From contig JADJCR010000007.1 of NCBI GenBank assembly GCA_016703125.1, forward strand, positions 62,001-126,000: a DNA stretch of 64,000 nucleotides, in the 5' to 3' direction. This DNA is from Micrococcales bacterium. Its GTDB lineage: Bacteria > Actinomycetota > Actinomycetes > S36-B12 > UBA10799. The notes beneath the pieces were generated by a model. It had not been told where the DNA came from and did no database searches. It was given only the letters and a program-made list of their open reading frames with translations. Numbering within the stretch: position 1 is the stretch's first letter; every line of letters starts with the position of its first letter. This document shows positions 28,921 through 37,032 of the stretch, piece by piece. Made by a program: the position numbers and the translations under genes.

Positions 28921-30300
28921 ATGCCGCGAAAGACCGGCAGGCGAGGTGCCGAAGCAGAAGGTGTGACCGTTGCACGTGTACGCCGCGAGGCCCGGACCCC
29001 GGTGCTGCGGTGGGTGCTGGCTGCGTGCGTCGCGGGCGGTTCCCTGCTGACCGCCCCGCAGGTCGCGATGGCCGACGATCCGCCGCTCGCGCAGGGTGAG
29101 ACGATCCGCGACCGCGGGTTCGCGGCGATGGTCGTCGACGGCGACACCATCCGCTTCTCCCATTCCCGCAACCGCCTCACCGACTCCTACCAGTCCATCC
29201 GGTTGCTCGGCGTGCAGGCCCCGGAGAAGTCCCCCGGCGCCTCCGGTTGTGAAGGGCCGAGCGCGCACGAGTACCTGCGTGACGCGATCGAGGGGAAGCC
29301 CGTCGTGCTGGCCTCCGCCGGCGACTCCCGCTCTTCGATCCGCAACCGCCGCCTGCGCACCGTCTACGTGCAGCAGGGTGACGGGAGCTGGGTCGACGCC
29401 TCCGCGCTGATGCTGTCGGCGGGCCTCGGTCAATGGATGCCGAAGAAGTTCGAGCCCGTGCACAACCTCCAGTACCGCAACCTCTTCGACGCCGCCCGTG
29501 CCCGCGGTGTCAACATGTGGGACCCGCAGTTCTGCGGCCAGGGCCCGGAGGCGAACCTGCGTCTGGTGATCCAGCCCGATCCCGTTGGTGACGACGCGCA
29601 GAACATCAACGACGAGTACGTGGCGATCGTCAACGACGGCACGAACCGCGTGGATCTCTCCCGCTGGATCATGCGCGATGGCAGTCTCGAGTGGCTGCGG
29701 TTGCCGGCGGGGACCGCTGTCGACCCCGGCGGTGTGCTGACGATCCGTTCGGGGTCGGGGCAGAACACCGCGTCCTCGGTGTACTGGGGGCGCCGGGCGC
29801 CGGTCTGGGCGAACTTCACCACCGCCCGCGGCACCCGCACCAAGTTCGGGTTCATCGGTGACGGTGCGTACCTGCTCGACCCGCGCGGCAACGTGCGCGC
29901 CTCCAAGGTCTACCCGTGCCTGGATGGTTGCGCCGACCCGGCCCGCGGTGCCCTGCGCATCGCCAGAGTCAACTACGACCCGCCCGGTGACGAGCGCCGC
30001 AAGCCCAACAGCGAGAGCATCACGATGAAGAACACCGGTGCCGTGGCGCTGTCGCTGTTCGGCTATGAACTGCGCGCGGGCGGCTTCGGCTACGAGTTCG
30101 GGCCGCACGACGCGCTGGCTCCCGGGCAGCGCTTGACCATCCGCCTCGGGACCGGCCAGTCCACCGCCGCCGAGCGCCACCTCGGTCTGGGTCGCGCGGC
30201 GCTGGCCAACAGCGGCGACCGGATCCTGCTGCGCTCCTTCGACGGTGCCCCGCTGGACTGCAAGGCTTGGGGCAAGATGAAGTGCCTGGCGGGGTACTGA
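28921..30300 (+). CDS. Secreted thermonuclease with two lamin-tail domains
   Basis: A 459-residue exported protein; the signal peptide lies around residues 24-51, so GTG 28963 is an alternative start. Residues 60-190 are a staphylococcal nuclease-like domain: VVDGDTIRF (D73, D75), IRLLGVQAPEKSP (R94, E102) and RNRRLRTVYVQQG for the second Arg. Two lamin-tail-like beta domains follow (about 195-335 and 345-455), with NINDEYVAIVNDGTNRVDLS and NSESITMKNTGAVALSLFGY. It would degrade extracellular DNA or RNA. Such nuclease-LTD fusions occur in scavenging bacteria. Confidence 0.85.
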   Translation: MPRKTGRRGAEAEGVTVARVRREARTPVLRWVLAACVAGGSLLTAPQVAMADDPPLAQGETIRDRGFAAMVVDGDTIRFSHSRNRLTDSYQSIRLLGVQAPEKSPGASGCEGPSAHEYLRDAIEGKPVVLASAGDSRSSIRNRRLRTVYVQQGDGSWVDASALMLSAGLGQWMPKKFEPVHNLQYRNLFDAARARGVNMWDPQFCGQGPEANLRLVIQPDPVGDDAQNINDEYVAIVNDGTNRVDLSRWIMRDGSLEWLRLPAGTAVDPGGVLTIRSGSGQNTASSVYWGRRAPVWANFTTARGTRTKFGFIGDGAYLLDPRGNVRASKVYPCLDGCADPARGALRIARVNYDPPGDERRKPNSESITMKNTGAVALSLFGYELRAGGFGYEFGPHDALAPGQRLTIRLGTGQSTAAERHLGLGRAALANSGDRILLRSFDGAPLDCKAWGKMKCLAGY

Positions 30301-30345
30301 TCCCGCTCCCTGGGTGAATCCCTCCCGAGGTGGACACTTGGAGTC

Positions 30346-31234
30346 ATGAAGAAGCGCACGACGGTGGTCGGCATCGGGACGGCGGCGCTGGCGGGGCTGG
30401 CCGTCGCCCGGTTGCGCAGCCGCCTCCCGCTGGTCGAGACGGGTACCTTCCCCAACGGCATGGACTACGCGCGCTGGGGGACCGGGCCGAAGTCGGTCCT
30501 GTGGATCCCGGGCGGTCCGGGCAGTGACGTTCCCCGGGGGACCTTCGGAGCCGTGGCCGGTTCCCAGTTCCGTCCGCTGCTGGAGGCGGGCTTCAGCGTC
30601 TGGCAGGTGACGCGGCGCCGCAACATGCCCTCCGGCTACACCGTGCAGCAGATGGCCGATGACCACGCCGGCCTCATCGAGGACAACTTCGGCGGTCGGG
30701 TTGACGTGGTCGTGGGCGTGTCGTACGGCGGGATGATCGCGCAGTTCCTCGCCGCGGACCACCCGCAGCGCGTCGGCCGGGTGGTGCTCGCGCTGGCAGC
30801 GGCCCGGGTCAGCGAGTGGGGGTACGACGTGGACCGCCGGTGGGCACAAGCGCGAGTGGCAGGGCAGTGGCGGGGGGCCGGGGAGGCGATGGCCGAGTAC
30901 ATCTACCCCGAACCGCAGCACTGGCGTCGCCGCCGCGTGCTCGGGCCGTTGCTGGGGCAGGCGTTCAAGGACGAGAAGGTGCCACCGGGGGACTTGAAGG
31001 TGGAGTCTGACGCGGAGGTGCTGTTCGACGCCCGCGAGGCGCTGCCGCGGATCACGGTGCCGGTGCTGGTGATCAGCGCGGAGGAGGATCTCTTCTTCCC
31101 TCCGGAGGAGGTCACCCGCACCGTCGATGCGATCCCCCGGCTGCCAGGCGATCCAGTACCAGGGCATGGGTCACATCCGCGCGGCGATGAGTTCGCGGCT
31201 GGCCCGGGACATCCTGGAGTTCGCGCAGTCCTGA
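30346..31234 (+). CDS. Alpha/beta-hydrolase, frameshifted near its 3' end
   Basis: About 295 residues: membrane-anchor-like N-terminus (KKRTTVVGIGTAALAGLAV), oxyanion WIPGGPGSD and nucleophile elbow VVVGVSYGGMIAQF (S126). Residue loop VLVISAEEDLFFPPEEV holds the acid. As sequenced the frame leaves homology after DAIPR. Removing one C from the run at 31134-31138 gives GCQAIQYQGMGHIRAAMSS with the catalytic His and a stop at 31232-31234. Without that correction the frame runs antisense through the next gene, so coordinates follow the corrected end. Confidence 0.75.
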
Positions 31235-31240
31235 GCGGGC

Positions 31241-31697
31241 TCAGCTGCTCGGCGGCCGCGGCGATGTCGGCGAGGTCCTGCTGCATCAGTTTGCGGGTGC
31301 TGCCCACCATCAGCCTCCCGACCACTGCGCCGAGGGTCTTGTTGAGAAAGCCGCCGGCCTCGGCATCGAAGTGCATCGACAGCACGCAGCTGTCGTCCCC
31401 GGTCGGCGCCACCCGCAGGATCGAGGTGTAGTGGACCTGGCCGTGCTGAGCCTCTGCGGTGTAAGACCGGCCCGGATCGACCGCGGTGATGGTCATCTCC
31501 TCGCTGGCCGACCTGCCGAACATGGTCCGGGTCTCACGCCACCGGGTCCCCACCGCGAAGCTGTCGCCGTCGTCGAGGCGCTCGACCGACTGGATGCCCG
31601 AGATGACCTCGGGACTGTGCTCGATGTCGGTGATCAGGCTCCAGACGGCGACGGCCGGGGCGGCGACCTCCTGGCTGACCTCGATGGGTCCGGGCAT
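31241..31697 (-). CDS. SRPBCC-family protein
   Basis: About 150 residues of START/Bet v1-like fold (polyketide cyclase group), starting at ATG 31697 after GAGGAGCC: MPGPIEVSQEVAAPAVAVWS, then VGTRWRETRTMFGR and HFDAEAGGFLNKTLGAVVG. Such proteins bind small hydrophobic ligands. Recognisable sequence ends at LADIAAAAEQL. The frame as sequenced stays open to 30903, but that extension only mirrors the hydrolase. A one-base shift would stop at 31241-31243, leaving a natural 6-base gap to the convergent hydrolase. Confidence 0.72.
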
Positions 31698-31797
31698 GGG
31701 TGGCTCCTCTCGCGCGTTCCATCCTCGCACTGCTGCGTGGCTGGCCGGACCTCAACGACGCCACCACCCGGCGAACTCACCGCGCCGGAACTGCAGC

Positions 31798-32128
31798 GGC
31801 GGTGGCCGCTGGTACTGCGCAATGGACGTGAGCACCGCGATCGCCGAGGTCACGTTCCACCCGGGTGTGCATGCTCGCAGAGATCGGCCGCCGCGATGAG
31901 GCGGACATCCCCTCCCGGCAGTTCGTGGCCGACATCCACGGCCAGGATTTCGCGTGGCTGGACGACCGCTCCCGCCGCACCCGCGCCTGCCTCGACCCCG
32001 ATTCCTACGAGGCCGGACAGACGCTTGGCACCTGGCTGGTGGAACGCGAGATGGGCGGGGTCATCCATCTCGCGGTGCTGCAGCCCAGCCTCGTCGGAAA
32101 CGTGCGTGCGGTGCGCTGTACCGGCTGA
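31798..32128 (+). pseudogene. RES-domain protein remnant, frameshifted
   Basis: Two frames together give a RES domain: GGRWYCAMDVSTAIAEVTFH from 31798. After removal of one C at 31860-31862 the frame continues RVCMLAEIGRRDEADIPS to CLDPDSYEAGQTLGTWLVER and GGVIHLAVLQPSLVGNVRA. RES proteins are typically NAD-degrading toxins paired with a Xre/MbcA antitoxin. No antitoxin gene is seen upstream, and no convincing start is visible before 31798. A third frame after 32100 (YRLTIEDGRLAAVHLVRV) may be the true C-terminus. Confidence 0.55.
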
Positions 32129-32220
32129 CGATCGAGGACGGGCGGTTGGCTGCGGTTCACCTGGTGCGCGTGCGGAATCCGGCATCGCTGGAAGAATCGG
32201 TCCCGCGAGAGGAGCACGCG

Positions 32221-32601
32221 ATGCAGGCGATCACCGAACTGATCGGGGTGTACCACGCCGACGGCGGGCTTGCCGGCGAGGCGAAGTACGTGATCGGGAA
32301 GTTGCTGGGCACGGCGCACTGCGCACTGTGCGACATCACCCACTCCCCGGTGCGCCGGAGGCCCGCGTGGGACGCCATGGTGGTCCGGCTGGGGGTCCCG
32401 TTCCGATTGGTGCACCTCAACGAGATGTCCGACGAGGTGGCCGGCGCCGTGACTCGCAGCGGTTCGCCGGTGGTCCTGCAGCGCACCGACGCCGGCCTTA
32501 GCGTCCTGCTCGCCCCCGATGAACTGGAGAGCCTCGGCGGGGCGGTCGACGCCTTCGAGCAGGCGGTCCGCACGCGGCTCAGTCGGGCTTCGTCGCAGTG
32601 A
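32221..32601 (+). CDS. Conserved hypothetical protein, 126 residues
   Basis: ATG 32221 follows GAGAGGAGCACGC, a good ribosome site. The protein contains AKYVIGKLLGTAHCALCDIT (a CALC pair at about 32-35) and VPFRLVHLNEMSDEV, followed by an acidic C-terminal helix. I believe similar small proteins are common in actinobacteria but know no function. It follows the RES remnant on the same strand; whether that is meaningful is unclear. Confidence 0.7.
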   Translation: MQAITELIGVYHADGGLAGEAKYVIGKLLGTAHCALCDITHSPVRRRPAWDAMVVRLGVPFRLVHLNEMSDEVAGAVTRSGSPVVLQRTDAGLSVLLAPDELESLGGAVDAFEQAVRTRLSRASSQ

Positions 32602-32618
32602 GGCGAGGCGGGGATTAC

Positions 32619-32697
32619 CCCGCGTTGGAGGTTGTGCACGGCGTCGGAGAACGCACATGTGGTTCCTCTCACGCGGTGAACGACCTCTAACGCGGCT
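32619..32697. repeat. Imperfect palindrome in intergenic region
   Basis: CCGCGTTGGAGGTTGT near 32619 is mirrored by GAACGACCTCTAACGCGG ending near 32695, with a 40-base interior that holds smaller inverted segments. It lies between two same-strand genes and may be a terminator or another intergenic palindrome family; no second copy was noticed. Confidence 0.5.
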
Positions 32698-32756
32698 GGC
32701 CCAAGCGGGCGTGTGCCCCGCGAGGCGTAGCCTGTGGACGACGGGAGGAGGCAGGA

Positions 32757-33500
32757 GTGGACCCACGCTGGCCGGCTGCTGCAGTCGGCGTCACGGTCGC
32801 AGCCCTGATCGCAGCGCCGGCTCAGGCCGGAGGCGGATCGGGTGCCCTGGGCGGCGTCAGCGTCTCGTACGCCGTTGATGACGTGGCCCGTTTCGATGGA
32901 CCGGGCTGTGCCCGGGTCGGATGGAGCGTCGACTACCAGCGGCCTGTCGACTACGACCTCTACGTCGAGTTGGAGTTGCGCCAGGCGGGCAGCAACTCCC
33001 CGCTGACCGACGTGGTCACCCCCATGTACGAAGATCCCGATGCGGCGACTCTGAGGGGCGCGTTGTGCATCGACGACGACTTCGATCCCACCGGCGGGGA
33101 CTTCACCGCCACCAGCACGCTCACCGTCGAGGACGAGAACCTCGTGGAGGTCGGGTCGGTGCAACTGTCCGGCCGGTCAACGGTCAGCGTCGTGCAGAAC
33201 CGTTCGAAGTTCGTGCGCCTCAAGGTTCGTGCCGGTACCAGGTATGTCAAGCCGCCGACGGTGCGTGGCAAGGTCACAGCATCGACAGTGTCCAAGGGTA
33301 GGCTGGGGGCTGACGGATCCGTTCTTGTCGAGGTTCGGGTCAAGGGTCGCTGGCGCACAATCGACACCCTGTCCATCGACCAGTTCGGTCGCTTCTCCGC
33401 CACGATGTCCAAGCGGATCTCGAAGGGGACGAAGGTACGAGCACAACTCGCCGGTTGCGGTTGGTGCACCGACGTGTTCAAGACGGTGAAGGCCAAGTAG
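32757..33500 (+). CDS. Secreted protein of unknown function
   Basis: A 247-residue exported protein. GTG 32757 follows GGGAGGAGGCAGGA, and the signal peptide ends near AAPAQAGG (residues 18-26). The body is beta-rich, with cysteines in GPGCARVGW, ALCIDD and a GCGWC pair near the C-terminus. The lysine-rich tail TVKAK resembles those of the other secreted proteins here. No catalytic motif. Convergent with the next gene, 8 bases apart. Confidence 0.7.
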   Translation: MDPRWPAAAVGVTVAALIAAPAQAGGGSGALGGVSVSYAVDDVARFDGPGCARVGWSVDYQRPVDYDLYVELELRQAGSNSPLTDVVTPMYEDPDAATLRGALCIDDDFDPTGGDFTATSTLTVEDENLVEVGSVQLSGRSTVSVVQNRSKFVRLKVRAGTRYVKPPTVRGKVTASTVSKGRLGADGSVLVEVRVKGRWRTIDTLSIDQFGRFSATMSKRISKGTKVRAQLAGCGWCTDVFKTVKAK

Positions 33501-33508
33501 GCCTGTCC

Positions 33509-34780
33509 TCACGTGATGCGGACCTTGAACACCCGCGAGTACGCCAGGTAGCCGGGCACGGCAGGTGCCTTGGCGCGCACCTTGCAGGTGCCCTTCTTCT
33601 TCGCCTTCAGCGTCGACGACGACACCGAGCACACCGCCTTGCTGCGGCTCTTCCATGTGACCCGCGTGCCTTGCGTGGTCTTCTTCGCGAGCTTGACCTT
33701 CTTGCCCTTCTTCAGCCGCGCCGGCGGCTTCTTCACGGTCTGCTTCCCAGCCGCCGTGGTGGGGCTGGTCGTCGGCGTCGGCGTCGGCGTCGCGGTGGGG
33801 CTCACCGTGGATTGCGCAATGAGGTCGACGGTGCCGTCGGTGGTGATGGTGACGGTGTCAGCGGTTTCGCAGGTCGCCTTGGCGCTGTGCCACGACTCCA
33901 GGGCGCCGGTCGAGGTGGGCTTGATGCGCACCCGGTAGGTGCCGGGAGGCATCGTGGCCGCATACGTGCCGTTGGTGATCGCGCTGTATCCCGGGTAGTC
34001 GCCCCGCGCGAAGTCTTGGCAACTGGCGTAGAAGAACACATCGCCGCCGACCACCGGACCTGTCGTGGTGCTGACGGTGCCGCTCACCATCTTGCCGGCC
34101 GCCACACTGATGTTGACGGGCGTGTCGCCCTCGACGGTGACCGTGACCGCCTCGCTGCAGGACGGTTTGGCGGAGTGCCAGGACTTGGTGGCGAAACTCT
34201 CCGGGTACTCGCTCTGCTCGGGGTAGAACAGCACGCGGTAGGTGCCGTCGGGCAGGTAGTAGGAGTAGGCACCCCCGGTGAAGATGCCCGGCCACGCGGG
34301 CCGCGCGTAGTACTCGTCGCACGTGGTGTAGAAGGCCAGCGCACCGCGGCTCACCGTGCCGTTCGGCGCCTGGACGGTGCCGCTCACGTGTGAGCCGGTC
34401 GCTGCCCTGAGGTTCACAATGGGGTTGCCGGTGACGTTCACCACGTCGGCCTGCGCGCACCCGGGCTTGGCGTTGTGCCACGACATCACGGCGTCCGGCT
34501 GGTCGTCCGGGTAGATGAGTACAAGGTACGGACCGTCGGGAACCGTCACGGAGTAGGTGGCGAGACTGAAGTCGTCGGAGGCGGCCGAATCGTCGTCGTA
34601 GTAGTCCTGACAGGTGGCGTAGAACTCCACCCGTCCGCTGGACACCGGACCGTTGCCGCTGCTCACCGTTCCACTGACGACACTGTCCGCCCCCTGAGCC
34701 GGAACCACCATGGCCAGCATCCCCGCGAGCAGGCCGAGTACTGCGATGAGGACTTTCGTGAGCGTGCGCACGACAACCAC
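33509..34780 (-). CDS. Secreted protein with three carboxypeptidase-regulatory-like repeats
   Basis: A 423-residue exported protein starting at GTG 34780 (GTG 34771 also possible), with a signal peptide VLIAVLGLLAGMLAM to VPAQGA. Three similar beta-domains follow, each opening SGTV and containing 'FY.(T/S)C.(D/E)(Y/F)', a strand ending in DG.Y.V, and W H.AK..C (MSWHNAKPGC, KSWHSAKPSC, ESWHSAKATC). Paired cysteines suggest a disulfide per repeat. A Thr/Pro spacer and a lysine-rich Ig-like domain (KKGKKVKLAKKTTQGTRVTW) complete it. Probably a cell-surface binding or structural protein. Confidence 0.75.
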   Translation of the reverse strand: MVVVRTLTKVLIAVLGLLAGMLAMVVPAQGADSVVSGTVSSGNGPVSSGRVEFYATCQDYYDDDSAASDDFSLATYSVTVPDGPYLVLIYPDDQPDAVMSWHNAKPGCAQADVVNVTGNPIVNLRAATGSHVSGTVQAPNGTVSRGALAFYTTCDEYYARPAWPGIFTGGAYSYYLPDGTYRVLFYPEQSEYPESFATKSWHSAKPSCSEAVTVTVEGDTPVNISVAAGKMVSGTVSTTTGPVVGGDVFFYASCQDFARGDYPGYSAITNGTYAATMPPGTYRVRIKPTSTGALESWHSAKATCETADTVTITTDGTVDLIAQSTVSPTATPTPTPTTSPTTAAGKQTVKKPPARLKKGKKVKLAKKTTQGTRVTWKSRSKAVCSVSSSTLKAKKKGTCKVRAKAPAVPGYLAYSRVFKVRIT

Positions 34781-34812
34781 CCCTGCTTCCAGGGTACGCC
34801 TGTTCGGCGGCT

Positions 34813-35607
34813 CTAGAGTCCCAGCGGTCCGCGGGCCAGCCGCTCGAAAACCCGGTGCGGCAAGAGGCGTTTCGCGAACGCCCCGAGGCGTTCGTCCGCG
34901 GTTCCGACCGTCACCCGTCGCGGGGGCCTGCGGGCGGTGAGCGCCTTGACCACCGTCGCGGCCACTCGCTCTGCGGGCACCCCGGCACGTTCGTCGCGTT
35001 CCATCGTCGTGACCGCCTTGTCGTTGGCCGCCGCATAGGGGTTGTCCGGGTCCGGGTCGCTGCGCCGGCGGTTGTCCGTGAACCCCGTGGCCGCGTTGCC
35101 GGGCTCCACCAGCGTGACCGCGATCCCGAACGGCGCGACCTCGTAGGCCAGCGCCTCGCCGAACCCCTCCAGCGCGTATTTGCTGGCTGAGTAGTACGCC
35201 TGGAACGGCAACCCGATCACGCCTGCCAGCGAGCCGACGAGCACCACCCGCCCGCCGCCCTGCTCGCGCATGTGGGGCAGTGCGGCGCGCACGACGCGGA
35301 CGGTGCCCCAGAAGTTCGTCTCCATCTGTGCCCGCGCCTGCTCCAGCGGCGTCGTCTCGACCGGTCCGGACAGCCCGAACCCGGCGGCGGTCACGAGCGC
35401 GTCGAGGCGGCCGTGCTGATCCCGCAACTGGGCGATCCGCTCGCTCACCCCGGCATCGACGTCCATGGTCAACGGCGTCCACGCCACACCCGTGGGTGGG
35501 CGCCGGCTGGCCCCCACGACGGTCCAGCCCGCCGCCACCAGCCGGTCGGCGCAGGCGCGCCCGATGCCCGATGAGGCCCCGGTGACCAGGCAGACGCCCG
35601 GCGTCAT
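34813..35607 (-). CDS. Short-chain dehydrogenase/reductase
   Basis: A 264-residue classical SDR with cofactor loop TGASSGIG (residues 10-17), N98 in METNFWG, catalytic S126 in VVLVGSLAG and Y139/K143 in YYSASKYALEGF. The basic residues after the second strand (GASRRPP) favour NADP(H). The substrate is unknown; the family acts on keto groups of lipids and small molecules. It stands alone between a secreted-protein gene and a palindromic repeat. Confidence 0.88.
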   Translation of the reverse strand: MTPGVCLVTGASSGIGRACADRLVAAGWTVVGASRRPPTGVAWTPLTMDVDAGVSERIAQLRDQHGRLDALVTAAGFGLSGPVETTPLEQARAQMETNFWGTVRVVRAALPHMREQGGGRVVLVGSLAGVIGLPFQAYYSASKYALEGFGEALAYEVAPFGIAVTLVEPGNAATGFTDNRRRSDPDPDNPYAAANDKAVTTMERDERAGVPAERVAATVVKALTARRPPRRVTVGTADERLGAFAKRLLPHRVFERLARGPLGL

Positions 35608-35648
35608 GGTTGCGCGAGCCTCATCGCAGCGTCGCCCCGGGTTTCAAT

Positions 35649-35690
35649 GTTGGGTACCACGAACAACTGGGTTGCACCTCATTACCCAAC
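35649..35690. repeat. Palindromic repeat, family A, copy 1
   Basis: Matches the consensus GTTGGGTAAC, CAACTGGGTTG, CACCTC, GTTACCCAAC with a few substitutions. The outer arms GTTGGGTA/TACCCAAC and inner CAAC/GTTG can fold into a hairpin. Located between a dehydrogenase start and the end of the transglutaminase-like gene. Confidence 0.72.
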
Positions 35691-35691
35691 A

Positions 35692-36318
35692 TCATCGGCT
35701 CGTCTCCGTCGCCACATCGGTGAGGAAGTCGCCCTCCTCGCGCCAGCCCGGGTAGGCCGCGGCGAAGTCGGCGAGGATCCGGTCCAGCGGCACATCATCG
35801 AAACTCCCGCGCTGCCGCACGTACTCCATGTGCCGGTGCCCGGCCTTGTCGAACGGGTGGTAGATCGAGTCGGTGCGGCCGTCGAACTCCAGCGGCAGCA
35901 GCCCGAACTTGTCGCACAGCTCGATGTTGAACGCCGGCGTCGCCTTGAGCCACTGCCCGTCGAGGCGGATCTCGGTGAACCCGTGCCAGAGGAACACGTC
36001 GGTGCCCATCGCCTCCCGCATCCGGGCGGTGGACAGGTGGTTGCGCACGTCGGCGAACCCGAGCCGGGCCGGGATCCCGCGGGCGCGACAGGCGGCGGCC
36101 AGCAGGGTGGCCTTCGGCACGCACCAGCCGAAGCCGCGCTGCAGCACGGTGCTCGCACGCATCCCGGCCGGGGTCAGGTCGATCCGGTAGGGGTCGTAGC
36201 GGAAGCCGTCGCGCACCGCGTAGAACAGGGCGACGGCCACCTCGCGGTCGGTGTCACCCTCGGCGCGCTGCGCGAACGCCACCACGTCGGGGTGGCCGCT
36301 GTCGACGAGTGGTTCCAT
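35692..36318 (-). CDS. Transglutaminase-like cysteine protein
   Basis: A 208-residue protein with the transglutaminase-like fold: nucleophile Cys in GFGWCVPKATLLAAACRA, and His in DVFLWHGFTEIRL. The third position, usually Asp, is less clear (KATPAFNIELCDKFG has Asn). Family members cleave or form amide bonds. The ATG at 36318 overlaps the stop of the SRPBCC gene by one base, so the two are co-translated. Role unknown. Confidence 0.75.
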   Translation of the reverse strand: MEPLVDSGHPDVVAFAQRAEGDTDREVAVALFYAVRDGFRYDPYRIDLTPAGMRASTVLQRGFGWCVPKATLLAAACRARGIPARLGFADVRNHLSTARMREAMGTDVFLWHGFTEIRLDGQWLKATPAFNIELCDKFGLLPLEFDGRTDSIYHPFDKAGHRHMEYVRQRGSFDDVPLDRILADFAAAYPGWREEGDFLTDVATETSR

Positions 36319-36971
36319 CACCTCGAGGTTACGCCCGGCCCGACCCGCGCCTGCAGCCCCCGCAACATCCCGGTTGCCATGATGTGGTCGGCCGGGGTGA
36401 TCCCCAGGCGGTAGCCCAGCCCCAGCCACCACGGCCGCACCCAGCCCCGGTTGCGGATCAGCATCCGCGTCCGGCCGCCGTCGGCCGGGTCGAGCGCGAA
36501 CGTCCACACCCAGTCCAGTGCAGCGCCATACTTCTGCGCCCAGCCCGGTGGCAGGTGGGTCGTCGACTGCAGCACCAGCACCCGCGGCGCATCGGCACGC
36601 TCCACGACGAACTGCGCGGTCCCCGGTGGGCCGTCGGGGACGATGTCACCGGGCTGCAGGTCGCGCACGAACTGCGGGTCGAGGGTCGTCGCGCTCGCCC
36701 AGTTATCGGGGAACAGTAGCCGGTCCACCCACCGCGGCGTGTACCACCCGCCGCTGTGCCAGCCGACCTGCGTGAGCCACGGCCACACCTGCTCCGGCGG
36801 CGCGTCCAGCGTGGCGGCGTGGTTGGTGATGAACGTGGCGCCGTCGATCAGGTCGTCGCCGGACAGGCTCCGGCGGCGCTCCTCGAGTGTCGAGCCGGAC
36901 ATCTGGCCCAGGCGGTACAGCACGGCGTAGCCGGCCAGTCCCGCCGCGGTTGCGAGCCTGAGCGCACCCAT
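36318..36971 (-). CDS. SRPBCC-family protein with N-terminal hydrophobic segment
   Basis: A 217-residue protein. Residues 1-25 (GALRLATAAGLAGYAVLYRL) form a signal or anchor, followed by a Bet v1-like domain beginning ATLDAPPEQVWPWLTQVGWH. Conserved-looking RGWVRPWWLGLGYRLGITPA lies near the end. Similar proteins are often annotated as DUF or SRPBCC family and may bind lipids. It is divergent from the phospholipase A2-like gene with 61 bases between and is coupled to the transglutaminase-like gene. Confidence 0.72.
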   Translation of the reverse strand: MGALRLATAAGLAGYAVLYRLGQMSGSTLEERRRSLSGDDLIDGATFITNHAATLDAPPEQVWPWLTQVGWHSGGWYTPRWVDRLLFPDNWASATTLDPQFVRDLQPGDIVPDGPPGTAQFVVERADAPRVLVLQSTTHLPPGWAQKYGAALDWVWTFALDPADGGRTRMLIRNRGWVRPWWLGLGYRLGITPADHIMATGMLRGLQARVGPGVTSR

Positions 36972-37032
36972 GGGAGACACCCTAAGCGCGACCCGCGGGA
37001 GTACCCTGGCAAGTGGGGGAAGGGGTGGGGAA

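Noticed and set aside
30903..31240. C-terminal extension of the SRPBCC protein
   Set aside because: It only reads the hydrolase gene backwards; the domain ends at about 31241.
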